Assembly: GCA_026122225.1 (NCBI GenBank)
Contig: JANEZZ010001491.1
Coordinates: 558,001-622,000 of the forward strand
Direction of reading: 5' to 3'
DNA: 64,000 nucleotides
From: Heloderma charlesbogerti
Lineage: Eukaryota; Chordata; Lepidosauria; Squamata; Helodermatidae
Part shown: positions 1-10,737 of the stretch, one piece after another
Numbering within the stretch: the first letter of the stretch is position 1
Layout: every line of letters begins with the position of its first letter
Notes under the pieces: generated by a model
Database searches by the model: none
The model's input: only the letters and a program-made list of their open reading frames with translations
What the model was told of the DNA's origin: nothing
Translations under genes and position numbers: made by a program

Positions 1-171
1 CTGCGTAATTACAGCCTCTCACACAGAGAGTAAGGAACAGGATTTCTAGGTCAAACAATCTGACTTCTTGGCAGGTTTGAGTACCAGCAGTTCTCATTTT
101 AGACATTGAGCACTAGGCACAAGTGTAAGAGAGTGCTACGGTCCCAAGGCATAGTCTGAAGGCACATGAGG

Positions 172-304
172 CAGCCACCTTGCTGAAGCTAAGCAGATCT
201 GGGAGATTCTGGGTCTGGTCAGTGTTTGGAAGGGAGACTACCTAGTCACCTTGAGTTCCACAATGGAAGAAAGGTGGGGTATAAATGTAATAAATAAATA
301 TGTA
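172..304 (+). repeat. 5S rRNA-derived SINE with LINE-like tail
   Basis: The stretch around 183-243 reads like the 5S rRNA internal promoter region: GAAGCTAAGCAG, then a GGTCAGT..TTGGAAGGGAGAC block close to the 5S GGTTAGTACTTGGATGGGAGAC. It is followed by a 3' tail, GGTGGGGTATAAATG, and an AATAAATAAATA run. A 5S head joined to a LINE-type tail is the SINE3 arrangement. Several substitutions make it an old copy. A plain 5S pseudogene is less likely because the tail is joined. Confidence 0.7.
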
Positions 305-605
305 TCAGTGGGGTGTAAGAGACTGAGCTACAAATCAGGATGTCTCCAGTTCAAATCTCTCCTCTGCCATGAAGTCGCTAGTGGGCAAGTCACTCTCTCT
401 CCACCTCAGTCCCCCCATCTGCGATATGACTTAGGATAGGATTATCTTATAATAATATGATAATACCGATAACGAAAATGTGATAATAATACTGACTTAA
501 CTTACAGAGCTATTGTAAGGATTACAACAACTAGATGATGCTGGTGAAGCACTTTGAATACTTGAAAGTGCTATACAAATGTCAGGCATTATGTTGTTGT
601 CATTG
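305..605 (+). repeat. tRNA-derived SINE of the MIR/CORE type
   Basis: A degenerate tRNA head with a B-box-like CAGTTCAAATC is followed by GGGCAAGTCACTCTCTCTCCACCTCAG, a MIR-like body, then ACAGAGCTATTGTAAGGAT and a tail AAAGTGCTATACAAATG. The antisense copies at 55505-55765 and 59720-59962 share the head and body but carry a GGGATATAAATG-type tail. The copy is decayed. Confidence 0.65.
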
Positions 606-925
606 TCATAATTTCTAAATTTCTTTGGCCTGGATGCAAAGAACAATGCCACTCATTCTGCATGCCAGAAGCAAGCTTTGCCTTTGAGTTTCTCAAATGG
701 CCATTCCCACCCCATGTAACAGTCCACATTTGAAACTTTCAAATGTGGTTTGTAATGTGGTGTCGGGGAAGACAGAGGAATGGGGTTCAAAGCGGGGAAA
801 TGTTTTTTTGTTTTTTTAAAACCATGTATTGGGCATGCTTAAAGTAGTACTTAGGGAAGTATCCAATCCTGCCTGAGCACCAGTTACACACACACACACA
901 CACACACACACCCCTTCGCTAGCTG
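606..925. other. No gene seen; contains (CA)n
   Basis: Apart from a (CA)13 microsatellite at 886-911, I see no recognisable repeat family or coding signal here. Confidence 0.6.
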
Positions 926-1085
926 AGCAGGGAGGTAGCAGTTCTAAAAGCACCTCAAAACAAGTGGAAATGTTCATTCTGGAATGGGGTAAGTCAGAAG
1001 GAAGATCTGCTGACTTGTCCCAATCCGGAAACAAGCATTTCGGCTTGTTTCCGGGGTTGCTTTGAGAACTGCTACCTCCCTGCTG
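926..1085. repeat. Palindromic MITE-like element
   Basis: Inverted arms of about 20 bp (GCAGGGAGGTAGCAGTTCT at 927-945 and its complement ending at 1083) flank an inner hairpin, CCGGAAACAAG / CTTGTTTCCGG, at 1025-1054. The fold-back structure without an open frame is typical of a short non-autonomous DNA transposon. The superfamily is not assigned. Confidence 0.6.
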
Positions 1086-1934
1086 CATGAGTGGTGGGTT
1101 TTGTTGATGTAACAGAACAATTGAGGCTGCAGCAGCAGTACTGGATACTGCCCTTGGGATCCCAGCCTTAGTGTTTATTCTAGGGCTGTGCATGGACCCC
1201 CCAATCCACTTCAGATGCTGTTTTGGATCTCCTGAAGTGATCCCTATCCACCTTGGATCGATTCAGGGCCCCTCCACTTCAACTCGGATCTGAATCCGAA
1301 GTGAGATTCAGATATCCAGATCGCTCATTTTTGGCATTTTCCCATTGACTTGCACGGGAAAACACAAACGGTCATAACTTCTTTAGTTTCTTTGATACAG
1401 GCATGACATTTGGGAACCTCTCCACCCCCCTAGAGAGGGGGCCACTTGCAAAATTTCAGACAGTTTGGGCCAGTTGGTTTTGTGCTAGATCATGGAGGCT
1501 AGCCCCTCCCAGCACCCCTCAAGGGCATCCCACCCACCCAAGTCCAGGCACTTCAGCCCACTGGCTTGTGTGCAAGGCACTGGTGAAATCTGATTTTTCC
1601 ACAAAAACTCAGACAGCAAAGAGCCGTAACTTTTCCCTGTTTCCACGGATGTGAATGACACCTGGGCCCCTCCCAGCCCCCCCACGAGGGCATCCCACCC
1701 GCCAAAGTCCAGGCAGTTTGGCCCACTGGCTTGTTTCAAGGTGCAGGTTGAATCTGATATTCCCAGAAACTCAGACCAAACTCAGAAGGGAAAGTGTGTT
1801 GAACAGAGGTCACTATCCCTAATCTCTGCTGTGGGTTAATTTGATGTGCAAAACAACCCCGATTCAGAAGAATCACTGGCTCAGCCTATCTATGGCTGAA
1901 TACACACATTCCCTGGCAGGCAGGCCAGAAGAGC

Positions 1935-2699
1935 TTATTTCTTTATCGGCTTTTGTTTATTTCTGGCACACACTAAATGAGTGTTTAGAATGTATCTCGA
2001 ATGAACACGGTCAGTGTGCCTAGCCCAGAAGGGCCACTGATTTCTGAATGCTGCAAACCTCCACCCGGTGGACCCATACTCCCCCCACCCCATCTCCTCC
2101 ATGGTGGCCTGCCTAAGCCGCTTGTGGGTGAGAGACGGAGAACTTGCAGGAGTTCTGGAGGCACTACCAGCCTTCTGCTTGCCCCTGCTGCCGACCTGCT
2201 GGGATGTGGGGGCGTCTTCCCCGAGCAAGACCTACTGGTGCTGCCTCCTCAAGTGCAGGAGCAGGCTGCTGGTGCTGTGGTGCCCTGGCTGTTTCCCCCT
2301 GCTCAGGGATGCCTTGCAGTGGTGGCACACAGCAGTGCTAGGATCCACTCCCAACTCAAAGTGGTCCCACATGATGCTGCCCTGACGTTTCGGGGGAGGA
2401 GGAGATGCAGAATGCCTGCCTTGACTCGGGGGGGGGGGCGCCACACGAGCAGAGGGAACAATGGAAGAGGGGTCAGGTGCTGGAGCCTCTACCTGCTGCT
2501 CCTTCTCTAACACACCCTGGAGGATCTCCTCCTCTTCGCCCTCCACCACGCTGAGGTCATCGGACTCCTCTGACCTAACGTCCATCAGCGGGCTCCCCTC
2601 ATCCACTACAGAAGGAGATGCTGCTTCGCCTTGGGCAAGAGTGTGACTACTGCACCTGCCATGCCAGCCTTCCCAAACAGTGACCTCCGAGCACCGCAA
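1935..2699 (-). pseudogene. hAT transposase N-terminal BED zinc-finger exon, decayed
   Basis: On the minus strand this frame encodes an acidic Ser/Glu-rich N-terminus and a proline-rich linker. It then has a BED-type zinc finger: aromatic SIMWDHFEL, a CHHC pair, and LHLRRQH about 25 residues later, with Cys/Cys/His/His spacing. BED fingers sit at the N-terminus of hAT transposases and bind the transposon ends. An in-frame TAG at 2232-2234 follows the finger directly. The same frame continues to a QATMEEM segment (near 2100) that in hAT proteins leads into the dimerisation and catalytic region. After that the similarity stops, so the catalytic RNase H-like domain and C-terminal dimerisation motif are absent. 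It lies inside the 1181-4377 element in the expected orientation. A domesticated ZBED gene is unlikely given the stop codon and intact transposon ends. Confidence 0.75.
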
Positions 2700-3944
2700 C
2701 TGGCCTCCGTGCTCTGCTGTCCTACTACACCGGGACGCACTATCTGGACTAGGGGACAGACAGCTCGCCTAACGGTGCTGCTACTGACAGCAGCACCTCG
2801 CCCACCTCTGCCCCTGACAACACCCCGAAGATGCCTCAAAGCGCTGGATTGCTTTGCCATACAGTGGAGCATTATTGGAATAAGAAGGTAATTAACATAA
2901 ATGCTATGTGTCTCATGCTTTTTCAACACTGTCTTGAAATTTGGACGTGTAGTGTTGGTGGAACAACAACCTAGCATGCACACACACATGGACACAGACA
3001 CACAAGAGCTAAAGAAAAGCAGAACTACCTAAGCAAATGACAGGTGTCTTTAATTTATTGTTTTATATTTCATGTTCTTTTTTGGAAGGCAGGGTAACTT
3101 CAAGAAATACAGGACAACAGCACAGGTGATAAGATAAGAACCAAGAGAAAGCAAACAATAATGAAAAAAAAAACACCCTTCTTTAATTTCTCTTTTGGGA
3201 GGATCAACACAGAGAAGACACAGATGGTTCACTTCAGCATGGGGGCAGGGGGACACCAAAGACTACACACATAGGCTGCTATAATATGCCTTTCTTTAAT
3301 AAGATAGAAAGCGAGAACAAACTAAACGCTTGAATATGACTTTAAAAGGGGGGGAGGAGGAACATACCAAGAAGTCAATGTTTGTTTTAAAAATCAAAAT
3401 AAGACTGGGTTTTTAAAAATCTCAAAGAGACAGAGTTAACAGACAAAAACGTCAAGAAAATAGAATGGAGAAAGCAGAAGTGAGGGTCGACCTTAAACAA
3501 CAAACGCAGCCTTTTCCAGAGTCCCAGCGTCATAAACAAACACAGGAATGGTGGGGGAGGGAGGAGCATAGCAGCAACGAGCGAGGAAAAGCTATGTTAG
3601 TTTGAAAAAATATGGAAAGGAGAGATTAATATATCTAATACAAATAGCGAATGAGTCGGAGGTAGAAAGAAATAGGAGAAGGCGGCTGGAAGGGGTGCTG
3701 CAAAGACACCATCCCAACAGAGACAGACGAGCAAGGAATGAGGGAAGGATCCCACTACAACCAAGCTGTTTCCTTTTAATTTAAATATTGAGGAAAGCCT
3801 AATGGCAATCAACAACAAAGAAACAGAAGGAACGACTCCAAGGAATGCACATGCACGTGCACACACACACAATCATCTACCCATACACCAGCCCTTTCCC
3901 AGACCCAGAGACACAGCTAGTGCAATAACCAAACGTAGCCTTTC

Positions 3945-3990
3945 GCCGAAGTATATATAACCCCTTCCTCCACCACTTTCTCTGATTGGA
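3945..3990 (-). promoter_or_regulatory. Candidate hAT transposase promoter (CCAAT + TATA)
   Basis: On the minus strand a CCAAT box (complement of 3985-3989) lies about 25 bp upstream of a TTATATATA box (3952-3960). Upstream, 4030-4140 is a long pyrimidine/purine-skewed tract. Position and orientation suit transcription toward the BED exon. The TATA-like run could also work on the plus strand, so the direction is inferred. Confidence 0.4.
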
Positions 3991-4385
3991 GACTGCTGGC
4001 GTCAGTTCTGGCCGAGAGTTCCTATTCGCCAAAGCATACTCCCTCCTTCTCCTGCGTTTGCCTCCCCACCTCCCCCCACCTTCCCGTGGCCGCTCGCCTT
4101 CCCTCTCCCTCCTCCCCCCTCTTTCTCCTGCCCCTCCATGTGACCTTTCAGAAGTGGATACATTTTGGAGACAGCCTGTCTGGCCTGCTCAAGCATTAAG
4201 TAGAGCTCTGAATATATGAGGTGGAGGAGGTGCTATGTGTGTGTGTGGGGGGGTGGCACTTCGCCCCAGCATGCCTTGGTACTGCTCTGACCCACCTGGT
4301 ATCACGAGGATTTTGCTCCAAATAAGCCTGCTTCGCTTCGTTATTCGGGCTTCATGACGAGGTGGTGTACAGCCCTAGTTTATTC

Positions 4386-5900
4386 TATATGAGGAGACCT
4401 TTCATATTGCCAATTATTTTTATTTTATTTTACTTTTCCAATTATTTTACTTTTTGATTGTTGAATATTGCTAATATTAGCAATCACATACCTATCCTAT
4501 CGCCTGCCCCCCAATTTAAGGAAAGTGATGGACCTGATCCAACCAGGGTTAAATATGATTAGGTCCCATTCATTTCAACAGGGAAAAATAAAGTTAAGCA
4601 TATGCTTAACTCTCCCATTCAAATTCATGGAACTTCAGGCTGCGTCACTTCACTTGGATCATGCTATGTTTTGTTTTTTTTAGACTTCTGACTGAAATTT
4701 TGTTCCCAACTAAGAACAGGAACTTCTGAAGTCAAGAACACTTGCTGTTCTGTTTTTTAGGTTTCCTCCCAGTCCACTCCCACCCAGTGTCCTATCCTAG
4801 ATCAGATCAAAACGATTCCCAGTTTAGCTCACATGTGCCTAGATCCATAACCTCAGTATAGAACACAAAGTTATTTCTCTGTAAATAAATGGCATTTCTC
4901 CTGGGCATCCAAGACCTCACATTAATGAGCAAAGGATAGGGTTGTTATATTACAGCCTCATCCGAGCTGGAGCCAAAGAGATAATTTTGATCCAAAATTT
5001 TAATATTTGGCTCCAGCTTCTTCTGGTATAAACTTAATGAAGCACACAAAAGAAAGTAACAGACTTGCCAGCCATTGCTTAATATATCTGTGATTATTTC
5101 TGCCTGGCATTGCTGGCATATTAGACCATTTCGGCATGACCCCAGACTCTGACTTATGGGATCATTTATGCTTAGTTCTGCTCTTCTTTTTTTTTAATGT
5201 TTTCCATGTTATTACTCACACAAGTCTCTTCAGCTAACTTGGAGGTGGTCCTCAAATATACTTAGCTCCAAAACAGCTTACAGGGCAATCCTAAGCCATT
5301 CTGATGTCAATACCTGGACGGGGTTAGGATCTGATGGAGGTGCCTCTCTGCTGGGGAGGGGAGTTTGCTGTCGCAGGGGCTCCCACTGTGCCCACGGAGT
5401 GCTCTGAGGGCAGAAAGCTACTGCTTGTGGTTCTCCCTCTGGAAGTAGTAAACGCAAGTCCCTGAAACTGTTGGGAATATTGAAACCTCATCTGAAAGTT
5501 ACTGGAAGGGGGGAGTGTTGCAGTTAGTTCATAAGCATTTTGATCACAGCTAGCCTTAGGATCTCTGTAGCCTACAGTGTGGTTTCCTGTGCTCCTCCCC
5601 TTCCTTCCTTCCTTCCTTCCCCCCGCCCCCAACCTCCACCATTGCTGGGAGCACTTGTGTTTGCGCTCACTCCTGCCGGTGTAATAGAACACAAAATGGA
5701 CTGAACAAACCCCTTCTAAAACTGTACACTGTATCTGCATACACTGTTTTCTTTCTTCCACTGAGGAGTGTGGTCTCTTTTACTATTCAAAGATAGCCTG
5801 TGTGCATGTGGGACTGGTAAACAGGCATTCTGTTTTGCCTTTTGTTTTTACTCTAATTGCCTTTATAGGAGGAGGCATCATTACTAAATAATCCCCTCAG
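4386..5900. other. No gene seen; old repeat debris
   Basis: A short fold-back sits at 4541-4632, with AAGTTAAGCATATGCTTAACT near its centre. There is a (TTCC)n-like run near 5599-5620. A 145-codon minus-strand frame at 5324-5761 shows no recognisable domain. I see nothing else I can name. Confidence 0.5.
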
Positions 5901-6180
5901 AAACAGGGTATTGCAGGGCAGGGCAGAGACAACTTTGGATCCACTGCATCCAAAGCCACTCTGTTCTCCCAAGAGGAAACTGATATGGACCCCTCGCCAA
6001 TGCTAGCCAGGAAATGGCCTGTCATAGGAAAATTCCCTCTTGTTGTAGCCCACTCCTCTGGAGAAAGGAGGGTTGAAACCCACTCCCACCTTCTATTCTG
6101 GCCAGCAAAGTTGGGGATGGGGTGACAGATGTGCTTCATCGCTCCCCAGACCCAATTTAGGATTGCTCTGCCCTAGTTGA
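5901..6180. repeat. Unclassified MITE-like repeat with CTTTGGAT hairpin
   Basis: A perfect-armed hairpin, CTTTGGAT..ATCCAAAG, at 5933-5955 recurs in a related setting at 19614-19636. The edges read GGGCAGGGCAGAG near 5914 and CTCTGCCCTA near 6167, an imperfect terminal inverted repeat. The family is not identified. Confidence 0.45.
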
Positions 6181-6301
6181 ATGAATAGCAGAAACATTCG
6201 GCCTCCAGCCTGATTTACCTGTCTGCCTTTAAGTTTTACAATGCTGTTATGTTCAGGTATGCAAACATTGCATTTGCAGTTTAAATTCTACTACCCTAAA
6301 T

Positions 6302-6462
6302 ATTTATTTAGGTATTTATTTAAAAGATTTCTAACTCGCCTTTCAGGGTGCACTGCCCTCGTGAGGTGGTTTACAAGACTCAGGAGACATGTAAATCTGG
6401 TTACAATTTTAACACATAACTTTAAAAAACAAAAACAATTCAGTAGCGTTTTTTTTTAAAAT
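6302..6462 (-). mobile_element. LINE (L2-type) 3'-end fragment, antisense
   Basis: ATTTATTTAGGTATTTATTT is followed by a degenerate complement of the L2 tail and an A-rich run. This is the usual look of an antisense L2 3' end in this window (compare 61706-61860). No coding part remains. Confidence 0.5.
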
Positions 6463-6594
6463 CAAGTACAGTAGGGGTGGACAACTTCAGCAGGTCTGGA
6501 GGCAATTGCTTCTGGACACACACACACACCCTGTGGGCTGCACACATCCCTGCAGGCACCCCCCAAAATAAAAAATGGCATCTATAGCAGCTAC

Positions 6595-6724
6595 TAGCAT
6601 CACTGATGCAATGAATATGGACTTGAGCACACTCCAGGAGAGAGCGCAGGACAGGAAGGCCTGGCGTGCTATCGTCCATGGGGTCACGAAGAGTCAGACA
6701 CGACTGAACGACTGAACAACAAAC
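6595..6724 (+). mobile_element. BovB LINE 3' fragment nested in hAT
   Basis: It ends in the diagnostic BovB 3' sequence GGTCACGAAGAGTCAGACAC followed by GACTGAACGACTGAACAACA. The flanking 9-bp repeat AGCAGCTAC (6586-6594 and 6725-6733) is a target-site duplication, so this 5'-truncated copy inserted into the hAT later than the hAT itself. Confidence 0.85.
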
Positions 6725-6739
6725 AGCAGCTACAGATGC

Positions 6740-6740
<1 letters not shown>

Positions 6741-6776
<36 letters not shown>
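6741..6776. repeat. (ATT)n microsatellite
   Basis: A continuous ATT run lies just after the nested BovB fragment and its duplication. Confidence 0.9.
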
Positions 6777-6904
6777 TTACTAAATTCAGGTAAATTTGGG
6801 GGCAGCAGGTGCCGCATTCGGCCTGCAGGCTGAGTGTTGCCATACCCCTGAAGTACAGTATAATTCAGTCAAATGTATACTGGAATAAATATGTCGCCAA
6901 TATG

Positions 6905-7175
6905 TCTTCAGAGAGCTTCGGCTATTGGGCAGTATAGAAATGTAATAAACAAACAAACACACATTTCTTTTAAGATAGTGATGAAGCCATACAAATTTCT
7001 CTGGGGAGGCAGTTTCAAAGGTGTGGGGCGACCACTGAGAAAGCCCTGTCCCTAGTACCAGTGTTTTAATGTTGGGTTTTTAATATTGTATTTTACTGTT
7101 TATTGTGAAATGCTGAGAGATTTCATTATATTCAGTGGTATACAAATGTCACAAAACAAGCAAACAAATAAATAC
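6905..7175 (+). mobile_element. L2-type LINE 3' fragments
   Basis: AGAGAGCTTCGGCTATTGGG followed by CAGTATAGAAATGTAATAAA (6910-6950) is the same tail as the intact L2 copy ending near 14035. A second, more decayed LINE-type segment with GTATACAAATG and an A-rich end follows at 6985-7175. Confidence 0.7.
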
Positions 7176-8408
7176 CTGTTGTCCTGATGGCTCTCACTGG
7201 CAAGCCAGAGAGCAGAGCCACTGATGCTGATCTTGATGCTAAATTACAGGGGTGGGCAGTTTTGGACTTGTGTAATCTTTGTTTTTGCTTTTTACCTGAA
7301 CCCCAAGGTCCATCAACTGGAGCTAGTTGCAAGATACTGGGCGGGGGGGGGGGAGCCAGATGAAACATGGAGGCTCCATGATTGGAGCCAATTACCTACT
7401 GAATCCATGAGCCAGACATTGATATGACCTGCAAGTACAAATCTACATCTGAGTTACTACTACAGATCAGGGATTCTAACACAAAACTCTAAAACTGGCC
7501 AAGAGAGCTGCACAAAGACCTGGTCAAAGGCAATGAATAGTCCCATTTTACAGAAGAGGAACACTGAGATTACTACAAGGCCAGCTATTGCCAGTAAGTG
7601 GGTTTTTTTTTTCCTACTTGCAATTTTGCTTGCTGCTGTTCAATGACTGGGAGTCAGAAATACCTAAGGATGTACTGCAAATCATCGAGCAACCTACCAA
7701 TATATTTCTGCCCACCCAATTGTATAATAGATATATTGGTGGAGTTGACAGGAAAACCAACAAAAGTACTCGCCTCAACAGCATTGACAAGATAAGATTA
7801 GGGAAAATAAGTATCATTTCAAAGAACATGCCAGGATGGCTTAAGTCCACAGTGCTAGTATAACATGAATATCTTCCTTGTTGTCTGTCATTGCTTCTCC
7901 AATACTGAAAGAAGAGCAGTTGTCCTTTAGAGTACTAAGAAAAACAAAGAAGGCAAGTCATCCATGCATTGGGGGGGGGGTAAGAAGAATACTCAGATGA
8001 TCTGTCAGTATCATTTTAAATTGGTTCATATTTTAATAGAACTTATTTTTTATTTAACCCTCATCTACTCTACAAGATATGTTTTACACCCTAATCCAAA
8101 ACACATTTGCTTGGACATGTTAAGTCCCATTGATATCTATGAGGTTCTCTTTCCCTAATTTTGGAGGCTTTTTACATAAACACTCTCCGGTCACAAAGAG
8201 TTATCATAGGCTCTACATCAATACTGGAACTACTTTTTGTTGTTGTTTAAAGCTTCAAAGAGAGCAGTTTTCTAAATTATTTTGGAGTTACCAAAACCAT
8301 GTGAAGGTTACTGGAGTGGAGACAGACTCTGCATTACTATTTGCAGTTGTAGCAATCGTGCTAGGCATTTAATGCTAGCTTTAATGCCATTCTGGAGACT
8401 GGCACAAG
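7176..8408. other. No gene seen
   Basis: A hAT-like left end, CAGGGGTGGGCA, lies near 7247 without a convincing partner. A fragment of the 'AATCC..AAGTCCCATTGA' MITE family sits near 8090-8155. Otherwise this is unrecognised sequence with G runs at 7341-7352 and 7971-7980. Confidence 0.5.
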
Positions 8409-8598
8409 AAATTCCCACACCTCTCCCAGAGGTAGAAACACCCAGAGGAAATTCCCACACCTCCCCCAGAGGTAGAAACACCCGGAGGAAATTCCCACAC
8501 CTCCCCCAGAGGTAGAAACACCCGGAGGAAATTCCCACACCTCCCCCAGAGGTAGAAACACCTGGAGGAAATTCCCACACCTCTCCCAGAGGTGGGAA
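8409..8598. repeat. 40-bp minisatellite, five copies
   Basis: The unit begins AAATTCCCACACCT and contains CCCAGAGGTAGAAACACC. Copies start at 8409, 8449, 8489, 8529 and 8569, and differ at only a few sites. All three minus-strand frames stay open. Because 40 is not a multiple of three, each frame reads the same peptides shifted, so the open frames follow from the repeat and are not evidence of a gene. Confidence 0.95.
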
Positions 8599-9068
8599 GT
8601 CTCCACACCAAGCTTCACAGTGTGGTGAAGGCCAGCGTGGCCCATTATGGCTGCAGTGGGTGTACCTCACAGCTCAGAGACAATCAGTCTCTTATTTTCT
8701 CTGTCACACAAGCGTCCTGTTGACTCCACCAGTGCAACATATGAGCTGGCCAGGGACTGACAGCAATTTCAGTCATCAAGGAGAGTTCCAACATCAACCT
8801 CAAGGAGGTTGCTGCTGCCATACTGCATCCGTCCTCAGCACATGACCCTGCTTGCATGCATAAACCTCTTGAATAAGCTAGCTAAAAGAAAGAGCAAACA
8901 AGCGGCTGTTTGGAATGTGTGAAGAAGGCCAGGGTTGGCTCCAGGTTTGAGGGGGATCTCGGCAAAGTGTCCTCCAGTGCACCCTGTCCTATGACAGCAG
9001 CCCCCCTGCCTCCTATATGGATTAGCACTACTGGGGGCAGAAATGGCGGCAGCAGCACTCCACTCAAC
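8599..9068. other. No gene seen
   Basis: Mixed-composition sequence in which I recognise no family or coding signal. Confidence 0.5.
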
Positions 9069-9258
9069 CAGTGGAGGCTGGTGGCTCTGATGTCAGTGGA
9101 GAGGTGAATCCTCTCCGGGTTTCAGTCACAACCAGCCAGAGCTCTAAAGGAGTTCTGCTCTGCACCTAAGATAGATCCTTTAGAGTTCTGACTGGTTCTG
9201 ACTGAAACCCGGAGTGGATTCACCACCGCACTGACACTGGAGCCACCAGCCTCCATTG
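9069..9258. mobile_element. Palindromic hAT MITE
   Basis: The whole 190 bp is one long inverted repeat, from CAGTGGAGGCTGGTGGCTC to GAGCCACCAGCCTCCATTG, with matching inner arms (GGGTTTCAGTC / GACTGAAACCC). The flanks CACTCAAC and GAGTCAAC agree at six of eight positions, consistent with a decayed hAT duplication. Confidence 0.8.
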
Positions 9259-9869
9259 GAGTCAACACTCTGGTGCTGGGTCCGGGAACCACCATTTTAA
9301 TTTCCCGTAGTGCTCCTAAGCCGTCGTTCAAGGGCAATTTGGGAAATTCAAGTGGCAACTCCCATAGCCAGCTGCCTGGCGTTGACTGGGATTTTTTAAT
9401 TATTAAAACGGGGGGGGGGGCAGCAGGTGGTCCTGCTGAGGCACTGGGCTCCCAGCAACTTTCTGTGGGTGTCCTCTGCTGACAACCTGACACTTAACCT
9501 GAATAAGGCCTCAAAAACAATTTTTGCCTTTCAGCACACCTCCCCAGGTTTTTGATGGTGGGGGAAGAGGGAGGGAAGAAATCATTTTTCAGAGTTTTGG
9601 TGTGAAGGCAGCTTTACTGATGGCCAGTGTCTAGTGAGAGTCCTCCTGATTTTGTTGTGCACGAGTCCATTTTCCTGCCGAATAACATTGCTAATTGCAA
9701 TCGCCAGTTGCAATTTGTCAGCTCTGGAACTGTCTTGCTCTTTGTTTTACTTCCGCAGCATCCGTTCCATTGGCACCGAAGATCAGTTCCCACGTGTAAT
9801 ATTTTTATGGCTTCTCATCTATTTATAATTGCTTCTTGAGAAGTAGAAAATTGTGTTTGTGCCCTACTT
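9259..9869. other. No gene seen
   Basis: ACCACCATTTTAATTTCCC near 9288 resembles an inverted motif at 26431-26485, suggesting debris of a shared repeat. The rest is unrecognised. Confidence 0.4.
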
Positions 9870-10056
9870 TTTCCAACCTACATTATCCCTCTGACTGAAG
9901 TAATAACCTGTCATGCTTAAACAATTAGTGTAATGCAGAGGACACAGGGGCCTACTGCATGCTGCTAATGGAACATCAAACGTGGCTTTAGAAAGTCTGA
10001 TAAAAATATGCTTTATACAGCCAAGGCTAGACATCAGTAAACCGTTCCTGGGCATA
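9870..10056. other. Candidate conserved non-coding segment
   Basis: This is repeat-free sequence with homeodomain-type cores (AACAATTAGTGTAAT, GCTAATG). It looks like ordinary unique vertebrate DNA between repeats. Conservation is inferred, not observed. Confidence 0.25.
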
Positions 10057-10140
10057 CTCCTTTAAAGAACCTTACACAGATTATTTTTTCTCATCATAGC
10101 TAAATTTTTCATTCCCTGCTCTCAGTAATTCACTGAATAT

Positions 10141-10320
10141 TATAACAGTCTTATAATTAATGTATCTCATTATTTTAGGTGGGATATACCACCACCACCA
10201 TTACACTACCACTTAATTAAAGTTACCAATAGTCAATTAAGATTAACAATAGTCTTGCAATCAATGTATCTCATTGTTTTAGGTGGGGTATACTATCATT
10301 GATATTAATACTGCAGTGAA
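10141..10320. repeat. Imperfect 104-bp tandem duplication
   Basis: AATGTATCTCATTATTTTAG at about 10159 recurs 104 bp downstream as AATGTATCTCATTGTTTTAG, with neighbouring GGTGGGATATA / GGTGGGGTATA and shared AGTCTTNNAAT words. A local duplication explains this best. Confidence 0.65.
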
Positions 10321-10603
10321 ACTTAATTAAGTTAACCAGTTTTTTAAATATTTTAGTAGACTGGCCACCTGGCTGGAGCCAGTATCAGGGCAGGCAAAGC
10401 TAGGCCAGAACCTAGAAGGCTGCGGGTGAAGTAACCACAATGAAATCTGCAACTGGAAATAAAGTTGCACTACATCACCATTATCAGAAGGCATTTGAAA
10501 ATAAATCACACAGATGTATCTGTGGTATTCAGAATCTGTGTCCTGTAAAAATCAACACTGAGTCTCAAATAGGCATGGGGCTATACAGGCTGATCATTTA
10601 AAC

Positions 10604-10737
10604 CAGCCTTCCCCAACCTGGTGCCCTCCAGATGTTTCTGAATACAACTCCCATCACCCCAGCCACTGGTGTGCAGGCTGGGGCTGATGGGAACTGCAAT
10701 CTAAAACATCTGGAGGGTGCCAGGTTGGGGAAGGCTG
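10604..10737. mobile_element. Palindromic hAT MITE
   Basis: CAGCCTTCCCCAACCTGG pairs with CCAGGTTGGGGAAGGCTG, and CCCTCCAGATGT pairs with ACATCTGGAGGG. The flanks ATTTAAAC and ATCTAAAC match at seven of eight bases. Related copies are at 33507-33641 and 52055-52180. Confidence 0.85.

Larger units (their letters stand above)
1181..4377 (-). mobile_element. 3.2-kb hAT DNA transposon with perfect 8-bp TSD
   Basis: The ends are inverted: TAGGGCTGTGCA at 1181 and its near-complement TGTACAGCCCTA ending at 4377. The flanking 8 bp are identical on both sides (GTTTATTC at 1173-1180 and 4378-4385). An 8-bp duplication with YAGGG-type termini is the hAT signature. The interior holds a minus-strand BED-finger exon (1935-2699) and a promoter-like region near 3945-3990. 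The catalytic hAT domain was not found, so the copy is internally deleted or rearranged. The same terminal family recurs at 46491-47185. Confidence 0.9.
6472..6850. mobile_element. Non-autonomous hAT with perfect 8-bp TSD, host of a nested BovB
   Basis: The termini TAGGGGTGG (6472) and ACCCCTG (ending 6850) are inverted. The flanks AAGTACAG at 6464-6471 and 6851-6858 are identical 8-bp duplications. The interior holds CCTGCAGG-rich arms, a BovB fragment (6595-6724) and a (TTA)n run. There is no transposase. Confidence 0.85.

Noticed and set aside
172..250. 5S rRNA gene
   Set aside because: Only part of 5S is present, with many substitutions and a joined LINE-like tail.
2232..2699. Host ZBED-type gene
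   Set aside because: The finger lies inside hAT ends with exact 8-bp duplications and is followed by an in-frame stop, so it is a transposon remnant.
5324..5761. 145-codon minus-strand frame
   Set aside because: No recognisable domain; it includes a TTCC-type simple repeat.
8308..8670. Three overlapping minus-strand frames with Val-Ser-Thr-Ser-Gly repeats
   Set aside because: They arise from the 40-bp minisatellite; the unit length forces each frame to read the same shifted peptides.
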